Assembly: GCA_003232965.1 (NCBI GenBank)
Contig: QIKG01000081.1
Span: 1-7,886 of the forward strand
DNA length: 7,886 nt
Reading direction: 5' to 3'
From: Oceanospirillales bacterium
GTDB lineage: Bacteria; Pseudomonadota; Gammaproteobacteria; Xanthomonadales; SZUA-36
Part shown: positions 1 to 6,586 of the stretch, one piece after another
Layout: every line of letters starts with the position of its first letter
Numbering within the stretch: position 1 is the stretch's first letter
The notes under the pieces: generated by a model
Told to the model about the DNA's origin: nothing
The model's database searches: none
Seen by the model: the letters and a program-made list of their open reading frames with translations, nothing else
Made by a program: the position numbers and the translations under genes

Positions 1-91
1 GCCGCTCCCAATCACCCCTAATTGCCATAGCCGCTCCCAATCACCCCTAATTGCCATAGCCGCTCCCAATCACCCCTAATTGCCATAGCCG
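1..91. repeat. 29-bp tandem direct repeat, at least 3 copies
   Basis: Three perfect head-to-tail copies of a 29-bp unit occupy 1-29, 30-58 and 59-87. A four-base start of a fourth (88-91) abuts the polymerase stop codon at 92-94. The array may continue beyond the left edge. Read on the minus strand, each unit contains GGGAG, then CGGCT, then ATG, which is a plausible Shine-Dalgarno and start codon. Because 29 is not a multiple of 3, each copy shifts the reading frame. There are no spacers, so it is not a CRISPR array. It could be a duplicated translation start of the next leftward gene, an iteron-like protein-binding array, or a sequence-end artefact; the window cannot decide. Confidence 0.95.
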
Positions 92-2119
92 TTACGAGCC
101 GCCACAAATCATCTTAAATAACTTGAAGTGATCGTCGCTGACTAAATAACCCCTTTCAGAATCAATCACAGTCAAATCCACTCCCAAGCGCGGGACACCC
201 AGATCCTCCCCAGCGACGATCATCACCCTTTGAAGGGCTTCTTCGCACCTCGTTTGGTGCTGAATGTCGCATTCCAGGATCAACGAATCATGCTGTGTAG
301 CTAGTAGCGGCGGCAAGCAATCATCCGCTGCCCATTCCTGGTAATAACTGATAGATGACAATCTCATCATTTCCGCTGATAATGACTGTATTGGAAAATT
401 CATGATAGCGTTCCTACGAGTTTTGTTCGGATCAACAGGTGTGATCCAGCCACCAGCAGCCGTCTGGATGTAGCCCTTGCGACGAGCATTCAACACCTCG
501 GTTTTTGCCCATCGCCAGTAAGTCTCAAATTGCTGTAAGTGCCAGTCGTAAATCCTTTCGGCCACCTTATTACTTGATTGCCTATCAGGTGCCATATCGG
601 TCCCTTTGAGCAACCCCCAGATATCGTCGGCCAATGAATTAAGTGATTTGCCGTAGCTGATGCCTAGCTGAAGCATCTTAAATAGCTTGCGTTCCAATGG
701 GTAATCTGCTGCCAACGCATCCATTGGTACGACGCCCGAGTACTTAGCGAGATACACATAGATATCACCAGAATCGTAAGCATCAATCAGGTTTTGGTCG
801 CCACTCAAATGACCTGCCACGGCAACTTCTTGTGCTTTCCAATCGCCAATTATCAGCAATTTGTTTTTTGCAGGGCGGACGGCTGCCCGCATCCAGCGCG
901 GTAAATTGAGCAAATAGCCCTTGGCTGGTTTTAAGCCATTCCTGGATGTTTTTGCCGAGAAGCTGAATGTCTGCTGCTTGATATGCTCCGAGTCAGTGAT
1001 CAGCTCCGAAAGATCAGTGCTGTTGAGCACAGCCAACGTGTTTTTCACCATTCTGAATGCTGCCACTTCGGGGATCCTGCCCCTTTCCAGCTTCTTGAGT
1101 TCGTCCCCAGCGGTTGAAGGGCGGCCTGTTTTAGTCGTTGGCCAAGCGACTGCCCATCCCTGATCCAGGATAACGGTCGCCAATTGCGACTGATCGAGCC
1201 GATACTTGGCCGCCGGAGGTTGTTTCCCAGCATCCATCAATTCCTGATCAGCCGCTGCCTGCTTCTTCGTTGGCTTGACTTGCTGATACAGATCACCCCA
1301 AAGGCCACCCTGTAGCGACTCAATCAGCTCCACTTTTGCTGCTTCCCGTCGCTTATAAATGGCCTTAAGGTGCCCGCCACTTACGGGGAATCCTGGCGAA
1401 GCAAAATCCATTTCAGCTGCCATTCGGATATAAAGCCCCCGCTGTTCACAGTCGGCCCGTAATAACTGATGCGGCATTTCGTCGCGCAAAGCATCGAACA
1501 GGTCCGGCAAGTTATCGACATCTTCTTGGCAGTAACTACCAATAGCTGCCCATTCATCGTCGTCCCATCCGAGTCGCCGCTTGTCATCACCCAGTATCAA
1601 ATCGCGCATTGCGTCCTTGTCTGCCACTGGTTTGATGCCCAAAAACTTGTCCAAAGCACCGAGCAAGCTGCCCTTTGGCTCGTACCATTTGCTTGTTTCT
1701 GCCAGCGTAAGCATCCGGCATTCGGCCATCAAATCAATACATGTCATTTTACTTACATCGACGCCTATTCGGAGCAAGGCGGTGATTTCGGCTGACAATG
1801 CGTAGCTTACAAAGGTGTATCCTTCTGCGGTTTTAGCTGCCACCCAGCGACCAATTGCCGCATTGCTTACGGGCTTACCAGTCGCTGGCACCACCAAATC
1901 AAATTTCTCTTGCTGGGGGCGTAGCCCAGCTCCCACCCGATCCGTTGATCGCATCATGAGCACCTCGGAGTCGTTGTATTCGAAATCGAAGTACAATAAT
2001 TTTGAGGTATCAAAGGCCACCACCTGATCGGTCTTAACGATGGCCATTGGTTTGACCCTGCCTTGCTTCTTAGTTTTCTTATAGGGTTTAGTGACCCTTT
2101 CTGGTTTTTGCTTAATCAT
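92..2119 (-). CDS. Family A DNA polymerase with 3'-5' exonuclease domain (Leu762 type)
   Basis: This is probably the replicative polymerase of the element. The 675-residue protein has a basic N-terminus (residues 1-30). A 3'-5' exonuclease domain follows, with Exo I D45-F-E47, a likely Exo II with E111 (weak: YA replaces the usual HN) and Exo III Y196-x3-D200. The polymerase domain has motif A at D426-WKAQ-E431, the O-helix R477-x3-K481-x3-L485-x3-Y489-G490, an NFPIQS motif (574-579) and motif C H610-D611-S612. The O-helix residue equivalent to E. coli Phe762 is Leu485. Motif A has QE followed by VAVAG where Pol I has IELRVLA, so the usual Arg is missing; similar motif A forms occur in a phage-type PolA clade. 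No 5'-3' exonuclease domain is present. The ATG has AAAGGA (2128-2133) eight bases upstream and overlaps the helicase gene by 8 nt, suggesting translational coupling. Confidence 0.95.
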   Translation of the reverse strand: MIKQKPERVTKPYKKTKKQGRVKPMAIVKTDQVVAFDTSKLLYFDFEYNDSEVLMMRSTDRVGAGLRPQQEKFDLVVPATGKPVSNAAIGRWVAAKTAEGYTFVSYALSAEITALLRIGVDVSKMTCIDLMAECRMLTLAETSKWYEPKGSLLGALDKFLGIKPVADKDAMRDLILGDDKRRLGWDDDEWAAIGSYCQEDVDNLPDLFDALRDEMPHQLLRADCEQRGLYIRMAAEMDFASPGFPVSGGHLKAIYKRREAAKVELIESLQGGLWGDLYQQVKPTKKQAAADQELMDAGKQPPAAKYRLDQSQLATVILDQGWAVAWPTTKTGRPSTAGDELKKLERGRIPEVAAFRMVKNTLAVLNSTDLSELITDSEHIKQQTFSFSAKTSRNGLKPAKGYLLNLPRWMRAAVRPAKNKLLIIGDWKAQEVAVAGHLSGDQNLIDAYDSGDIYVYLAKYSGVVPMDALAADYPLERKLFKMLQLGISYGKSLNSLADDIWGLLKGTDMAPDRQSSNKVAERIYDWHLQQFETYWRWAKTEVLNARRKGYIQTAAGGWITPVDPNKTRRNAIMNFPIQSLSAEMMRLSSISYYQEWAADDCLPPLLATQHDSLILECDIQHQTRCEEALQRVMIVAGEDLGVPRLGVDLTVIDSERGYLVSDDHFKLFKMICGGS

Positions 2120-3791
2120 CGCTTAGATCCTTTAATTTAAGGCCTTTAATGACCATATGAGTTGATTTACTGCCCGCTATTGCCCTGCTGCGCACCTCTA
2201 AATTCATGTCCTTTTCAAGGTATTCCAAGAATTCTTTTATTTCGTGATTGCTCATTTTATCATACTGGCATCGCTCTTTAAATGCCCGGCGGCTGGTATA
2301 AACATCCTGATTTGCTGGATCACAAATATCCACGTATTCCTCCAAAAAATCCGCAAACAACGGCTTCCGTGACCCGATCAATTCCTGGATATTCTCCCGA
2401 ACATCCTCGGGTAATTCGAGGTCGCTGTTTTTGCCGTCATTGGTGAGAGCCTCGAACTGCGCTTTGCCATATGCCAAAAACCCTGGCATTTCGGTGTGTA
2501 TCGCTGCCTCAATTTCTTTGGGTGGTATTGGCCGCGTCCCGGCGGCGAATGGTCGCACTGACACGAAGATCAGCCGCGACAGGCTGCTGTTGGTGTTGTA
2601 GACCCTTGGCCGGTGATTCGAAATGACCATCAAACGGCTGCGCGGCACCACATCATATTCCACGTTGTACATTTGACGGATAGCCATTGGATCAGCCCCG
2701 CCGCTGGTCAGTTGCTTGACCACCTCATTGTTAAGGATGTTGGGGTTGTTGCAGTCAGGATAGACGATCATATCGGCCCGAACCACCGCTGCGCTGCTGA
2801 ATTTGTCTTTATTGCTGGCCGTAGTGAGCGATTTGAGCCCGCCCTTGTTGCCAAAGGCTTCCTTACCTATGGCCCCAAGCACCACTGATTTGCCTTCGCC
2901 GCCGATTTTGCCATATACCCAAAGGGCGGCCCGGCCCGAGTAGCGGCCTGACCAGACGCCGTAGAAGTAAGCGGCAATCACGGCCCCGGCATCTGTACGA
3001 TCAAGGAATTCACCAATTACTGGGAAAGCACAATCAGCATCCAGTTCATGGCCAGAGTGGTCGAAAGCCAAGTCGGGCTCACCCACGGCAACTTCCAGCA
3101 CCGAGCCCGGGGCGTATAATTGCCGTTCGGCGTTAGTAGTGGCCTTAACCAAAGTCGTTTTTGATTCGCCATACAACCACCACAAATCCATCAGTTGCGA
3201 CATATTTGAGGGAGTAATGATGCAATCGGCCGCCTTACACAACTTGGCAATTGCCATATTTACGAGGTCGCGCTTTTCTTTGTCACTATAAGGCAAATAA
3301 GTGACCACTTGCGTATCAACCGGGCCGTCATCCAGCAACACATCGCGCCGAAACAGCGACGGAGTCGAATTAGGGTCGTCCCAGAGCGCCTTAGCCATCA
3401 CAAAACAGCTATCACCAAGTGCTTTGGCGAGCTTTTCCATTTGGTCCGTGCTTAAGACTGGGTTGCCATCTTCATCCTTCTCAAACGCCAATTTGACGTT
3501 GGCGAAAAATGCCATTGGATCCCCCATCAGGTCCGAGCAAAAAACTGTTTGTTTCCGCTTACCTGCCTTCGAATCGGGCATCACCCCAGGGGCTTTCAGC
3601 AATTCTTGCACATCCTCGGTGTAGTCAATTGCTGACATGCCCCAAATGGCGTTAGTAAAATCTTCATCAGTTGCTATGCCGAGATTTTGAGCTTCGGTAA
3701 GTATTCGTTTCACTTCGCCCATTTCACCACTTTTTTCCGCCTTAAAGCGTGTCATGGCGGCCAGTCTTGCGTCTTTAGTTAATTTCTTCAT
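2112..3791 (-). CDS. Superfamily 3 (D5/P4-type) replicative helicase
   Basis: This 559-residue protein is most likely the replication-fork helicase. The ATPase core lies at about residues 260-415. It has a P4-like Walker A GKIGGEGKS (294-302), Walker B-like MIVYPD (341-346), a B' segment with KQLTSGGADPMAIRQMY (359-375), the SF3 motif C/sensor-1 LMVISNHRP with N392, and a likely arginine finger at R406 in SSLSRL. These follow the order seen in phage and plasmid SF3 helicases. The first 250 residues match no primase motif I can recognise: no zinc finger, Toprim or archaeo-eukaryotic primase signature. Any primase is therefore elsewhere or unrecognised. The start has AGAGGA (3800-3805) eight bases upstream and follows the preceding stop by one base. 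The stop overlaps the polymerase start. Family assignment is firm; exact role is inferred. Confidence 0.9.
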   Translation of the reverse strand: MKKLTKDARLAAMTRFKAEKSGEMGEVKRILTEAQNLGIATDEDFTNAIWGMSAIDYTEDVQELLKAPGVMPDSKAGKRKQTVFCSDLMGDPMAFFANVKLAFEKDEDGNPVLSTDQMEKLAKALGDSCFVMAKALWDDPNSTPSLFRRDVLLDDGPVDTQVVTYLPYSDKEKRDLVNMAIAKLCKAADCIITPSNMSQLMDLWWLYGESKTTLVKATTNAERQLYAPGSVLEVAVGEPDLAFDHSGHELDADCAFPVIGEFLDRTDAGAVIAAYFYGVWSGRYSGRAALWVYGKIGGEGKSVVLGAIGKEAFGNKGGLKSLTTASNKDKFSSAAVVRADMIVYPDCNNPNILNNEVVKQLTSGGADPMAIRQMYNVEYDVVPRSRLMVISNHRPRVYNTNSSLSRLIFVSVRPFAAGTRPIPPKEIEAAIHTEMPGFLAYGKAQFEALTNDGKNSDLELPEDVRENIQELIGSRKPLFADFLEEYVDICDPANQDVYTSRRAFKERCQYDKMSNHEIKEFLEYLEKDMNLEVRSRAIAGSKSTHMVIKGLKLKDLSDD

Positions 3792-3792
3792 T

Positions 3793-4503
3793 TTAGATAT
3801 CCTCTATAGTTATGTTATTGCCGTTTTTGTCATATAGATCGCTATATAGCGGCTGGTGTTTTTTATATTTTTGATGTGCTTTGTGCGCTTTAAACATCGC
3901 ATTGACGGCTATCGAATACAAGTACCCGTAAACGCCGCCCTTAGTAGTCATTTTTTCCGGCAGCATCTTAATACTATTAATGGTTAATGCTTCTATGGCG
4001 GCAGCTGCCAGCGCCCCGTCGTCGCATTGAGCTGCCATGGATTGTTGTTTTGCGCAGCGCAGAATATGATCAACTAGCTCAAAAAACACAGGTGCCAACG
4101 TAGGCGTTACGTGCTGCCCATGAGTCATTGAAAAGCGATCAGTTAGGCGATCCCAATGACTTAAGGCCACCACTTGGAACGTATCGTTGGGCAGCACTTT
4201 AACGGTCTGGAACGGCTTAAACACCACGAAAAGGTGTTTTCGCCGCCGTTTGCCGCTATTTGGATCTCGATGAAAAGTGCCGTTGGCATCTAGGTGGACT
4301 GCTGGCACATGATCGTCGGCATAGATTTTGTAGAGATTGTCGGGGTTGTTGGCATCGTGAGTGGATACCAGCGTAGTAGCAACGAGCCCTTGTGAGGATA
4401 GCCCCTTGGGGTAGCTACAAAAGCTGTCTTGCGCTTCGATGATTTCCGCGATGATTTGCTGTGGATTTAGTGAGAGTTTTAATGGCTCGGGTTTGTTGTT
4501 CAT
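3793..4503 (-). CDS. Possible gp55-like sigma factor domain protein
   Basis: The 236-residue protein has two parts. Residues 1-160 are unrecognised, with a basic cluster GKRRRK (84-89). Residues 161-216 run DDGALAAAAIEAL, then a short linker, then VYGYLYSIAVNAMFKAHK and a Lys/His-rich helix. This resembles the end of region 2 in phage T4 gp55-type late sigma factors, where an 'NPFAYF..I..NAF...I.KEKK' pattern occurs. The resemblance is by eye and short. No sigma region 4 is visible. If correct, it would redirect host RNA polymerase to phage promoters. AGAGGA (4511-4516) lies seven bases before the ATG. Its stop is one base from the helicase start, so it is in the replication operon, an unusual place for a late-transcription factor. 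It could instead be a replication accessory protein with a similar helical motif. Confidence 0.45.
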   Translation of the reverse strand: MNNKPEPLKLSLNPQQIIAEIIEAQDSFCSYPKGLSSQGLVATTLVSTHDANNPDNLYKIYADDHVPAVHLDANGTFHRDPNSGKRRRKHLFVVFKPFQTVKVLPNDTFQVVALSHWDRLTDRFSMTHGQHVTPTLAPVFFELVDHILRCAKQQSMAAQCDDGALAAAAIEALTINSIKMLPEKMTTKGGVYGYLYSIAVNAMFKAHKAHQKYKKHQPLYSDLYDKNGNNITIEDI

Positions 4504-4536
4504 TTTTCGTTCCTCTTATTATTGTTGTTAACTAGA

Positions 4537-4570
4537 AATGGCCAACAACTGATTTAAGTTGCTGGCCATT
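4537..4570 (-). terminator. Stem-loop after SSB gene, likely partial terminator
   Basis: Arms 4537-4550 and 4557-4570 form a 14-bp stem around a 6-base loop. The single non-Watson-Crick position becomes a U-G pair in the leftward RNA, so the stem is continuous there. In that RNA it is followed by a short U-rich stretch (AUUUCUAGUU), weaker than a classic terminator. In the other direction there is no U-run. It lies between the SSB stop and the Shine-Dalgarno of the sigma-like gene, so it would protect the SSB message's 3' end and reduce, not abolish, downstream expression. Confidence 0.7.
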
Positions 4571-4593
4571 AACTTTGCTATTTACTGCTGTTT

Positions 4594-5409
4594 TTACTTA
4601 TCATTCACCACCTTTTTTTCCAGGCCAAATGGTGTCCAGAGATGACCCCACAGCGCATAATCGTAAGGCTGGCCGGTATTGGCAGCAATCACCATATCGA
4701 TTAAAACTGCTTGCTGATCAGCAGTAGGTAAGGGTGCCACTAGACTTTTAAGCATCGGCGCATCCTTAGCAGCGGCTTTCTGCTCCTTGGTAAGAGCCGT
4801 TGAGCTGCGGGCAAAGCAGGACGCTGAATACGATTTGAAGCCGCCTTGTTCCCCGGCTTTTAAGATAAAATCAAGCCCCTTTTCGATGTCTTGCGGCATC
4901 GCATCATCTGCCTCAAGTGAACCCAGACCAGCACCTATAGCCGTGTAGATTTGTTGGGTAAGCGCAAACCGGCGCAGCACATCTGTTTCGGTATCACCGA
5001 GGGGGTTGTCGTTAACAAACCCCTGCATAATGTAGTTAGGTTTAGGCCAGCACTTGCGCCCGATGGTATCCTCTTTGGCAGCAAAGAAGGTTTTACAGCC
5101 CTGCCTTACCTGACAAGCATCATCATCGACGCCTTTAACGCTGCAAGGAACCTTAATGACGGCCATCTTGCTGCCATCGAAACCCTCAGGCACGTTGATT
5201 GCCGATTGAAATGCGATCCGAGATTCGGCTGTTTCTATCCATGGTAAAAGCGGGTTGTCAGGATCGGTGTCGGGTACGAATCGAAGCCGTGCTGATTGCC
5301 CCTCGGCCATTTTCTTATGCGAAAAAGTGTTTTTGCCGCTATCCCCACCGTCATTAGCTGTTTTTGAGTCCGCGATTGCTGCTTGTAATTTTTGCAATTG
5401 TGTTAACAT
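4594..5409 (-). CDS. T4 gp32-like single-stranded DNA-binding protein
   Basis: The 271-residue protein follows the layout of gp32-type phage SSBs. It has a Ser/Gly-rich N-terminal arm (1-30), a strand with RLRFVPD (41-47) and PLLPW (53-57), a cysteine-bearing section with C89, C99, C105 and C120, then KPNYIMQGFVNDNP (123-136). The later part has GLDFILKAG..GGFKSYSASCFA (178-200), matching the 'G.nf.lk....G...Y..S.f' pattern of gp32. The four cysteines may bind zinc, though T4 uses three Cys and one His. It would coat single-stranded DNA at the fork with the downstream helicase and polymerase. The C-terminus (LEKKVVNDK) is not acidic, unlike T4 gp32 and most SSBs, so partner recruitment may differ. 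It has its own consensus promoter, an AGAGGA (5417-5422) seven bases before the ATG, and a structured leader. Confidence 0.72.
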   Translation of the reverse strand: MLTQLQKLQAAIADSKTANDGGDSGKNTFSHKKMAEGQSARLRFVPDTDPDNPLLPWIETAESRIAFQSAINVPEGFDGSKMAVIKVPCSVKGVDDDACQVRQGCKTFFAAKEDTIGRKCWPKPNYIMQGFVNDNPLGDTETDVLRRFALTQQIYTAIGAGLGSLEADDAMPQDIEKGLDFILKAGEQGGFKSYSASCFARSSTALTKEQKAAAKDAPMLKSLVAPLPTADQQAVLIDMVIAANTGQPYDYALWGHLWTPFGLEKKVVNDK

Positions 5410-5446
5410 TTAGAATTCCTCTTAGTTATGTTAAATTTATTTTTAT

Positions 5447-5476
5447 CGCAACTTGCCCGTTATTAGTCAAGTTGCG
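5447..5476 (-). promoter_or_regulatory. 5' leader hairpin of the SSB transcript
   Basis: CGCAACTTG (5447-5455) and CAAGTTGCG (5468-5476) are perfect 9-bp inverted arms around a 12-base loop. Given the promoter at 5484-5511, transcription should start near 5477-5478, so the stem begins within about three bases of the RNA 5' end. The next 37 bases to the ATG are mostly A and U and look unstructured. It could stabilise the message, act as an operator in DNA, or be the nucleation element for SSB autoregulation. Confidence 0.75.
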
Positions 5477-5483
5477 GTCCGGG

Positions 5484-5511
5484 ATTATATGGATCGCCGG
5501 TTGGTTGTCAA
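5484..5511 (-). promoter_or_regulatory. Consensus sigma-70 promoter for the SSB gene
   Basis: On the minus strand there is TTGACA (5506-5511), a 16-bp spacer, and TATAAT (5484-5489): both hexamers match the consensus exactly. The predicted start is near 5477-5478, giving a leader of about 68 bases. The promoter sits in the 120-base gap between the upstream gene's stop (5530) and the SSB start. Such a strong site suits a protein needed in stoichiometric amounts. Confidence 0.88.
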
Positions 5512-5529
5512 GCGTTTTTGAAACTAATT

Positions 5530-6579
5530 TTAGTTATTGATTACTATTTTTATGTTACCCCCTATTACTAGTTTTTCTATTAGCTTTAGTTGCTCGGTCG
5601 TCGGGCAATTAAAAGTTATTTCCGTGGTATTTATCGTTGCTTCCTTTATAGGTAAAAATTTACCCAGATCCAATTCTTCATCAAAGGCATCCTCAAACCA
5701 CTCCTTAGCTTCCGCATCGTCCAGTTTGGCACTGACTAGCTCGACCAAATCATCAAATGTGGGTGCTTCTTCGTCTTCAACAGCATCCGGGGGCGAAATA
5801 GCCACGGTCAGCGCCTCGTTGACTGTCTCGAGCAGCGTTGGAGGCGCAATGCCATGGCTAAAGCCCTGATCAGCCGCCGTGGTTGCTGTGGGTTTCTCAG
5901 CCGCCGTGGTTGCTAATCGCTTACGATCCCCGGCCGCCGATAGGGGTGAGAGAGCTGCTGGGGTTGCCTTTGGTATCACGTAGTATTTGCCTGCTAAATC
6001 AGCGCGTTTTTTGGTTCCTTCCAACCCCTCTTCAGCCGCATCTATAAATTCGGTTAACGAGGGCGGCAAATCACCCTCTTTGCCCTCGATGAGCTGCCCT
6101 TTAGCATCCAGGCAATCAAGCGCCTGTAAATTCCGAGCGCATTGGTATTCACCCAATTGCTTTGCTGCTGCCTCATCAATTTCAGGCCACTTCTCGGGCT
6201 TCTCCGCAGCTAGCGCTACCGCAGTTGCCTCGTAGTAGCTTTGATCATCAATCGCACCTATCACGCCGCCTGATTTTAGCCGCTTTAAAATGCGCTTTAA
6301 GTCATCCGTTAAGTTGCTCTCAAATATTTCCAAGTGCTCCAAAATCCATTCATCACGGATCACCAAAACTTCTTCCAGCGAATTTGCCCGAGTGTGTTTT
6401 ACGTTATTAACTTTAAGCCGACGTTTGGGCGGCGTAAATCGGAATCGCTCGATGCCAGTAGCCGAATTGCTGGCCACGAACGGCTCGCCCGGATATCTCA
6501 GCCATGATGAGCTCCGTTCCGCCGGAGTTAAGTACACTTTTTTGCCGCCAACAAATTTGAATTGCCGAATTTTAATCAT
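5530..6579 (-). CDS. Phage protein of unknown function with acidic C-terminal region
   Basis: I do not recognise this 349-residue protein. Residues 1-60 are basic and carry aromatic residues (WLRYPGEPF at 26-34), resembling a small beta-rich fold. Residues 66-160 look helical and charged. Residues 204-250 are an Ala/Thr/Pro-rich linker with a ninefold-codon repeat (ATTAAEKPT then ATTAADQG, 223-239). Residues 263-305 are strongly acidic (VEDEEAPTFDDL..., EWFEDAFDEELDL), and the end is short and beta-like (ITFNCPTTEQ..., KIVINN). There is no signal peptide or membrane segment. A linker followed by an acidic tail suggests a protein-protein adaptor, which is inference only. AAGGGG (6587-6592) lies seven bases before the ATG. 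It is the last gene before the SSB promoter and is probably co-transcribed with the two small genes upstream. Confidence 0.85.
   Translation of the reverse strand: MIKIRQFKFVGGKKVYLTPAERSSSWLRYPGEPFVASNSATGIERFRFTPPKRRLKVNNVKHTRANSLEEVLVIRDEWILEHLEIFESNLTDDLKRILKRLKSGGVIGAIDDQSYYEATAVALAAEKPEKWPEIDEAAAKQLGEYQCARNLQALDCLDAKGQLIEGKEGDLPPSLTEFIDAAEEGLEGTKKRADLAGKYYVIPKATPAALSPLSAAGDRKRLATTAAEKPTATTAADQGFSHGIAPPTLLETVNEALTVAISPPDAVEDEEAPTFDDLVELVSAKLDDAEAKEWFEDAFDEELDLGKFLPIKEATINTTEITFNCPTTEQLKLIEKLVIGGNIKIVINN
5870..5914. repeat. In-frame 18-bp direct repeat, 27-bp period
   Basis: TCAGCCGCCGTGGTTGCT occurs at 5870-5887 and again at 5897-5914. The 27-bp period is nine codons, so it keeps the frame and encodes the repeated ATTAAEKPT/ATTAADQG segment of the linker. 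The core word CCGTGGTTGC recurs in tandem at 7251-7269 inside another gene. Confidence 0.9.
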
Positions 6580-6586
6580 TTTAAAG

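Noticed and set aside
1..91. CRISPR array
   Set aside because: The copies are contiguous with no spacers between them, so this is a plain tandem repeat.
921..1795. Rightward and out-of-frame reading frames within the polymerase gene
   Set aside because: They lie opposite or within a gene with clear polymerase motifs, lack good ribosome sites and show no recognisable protein features.
2613..3624. Rightward ORFs of 91 and 107 codons opposite the helicase
   Set aside because: They are antisense to conserved SF3 motifs, and their low-complexity Ser/His-rich content is typical of shadow frames.
5447..5483. H-type pseudoknot between CCCG near 5480-5483 and CGGG in the SSB leader hairpin loop
   Set aside because: The CCCG lies between the -10 and the predicted transcription start, so it should not be in the RNA.
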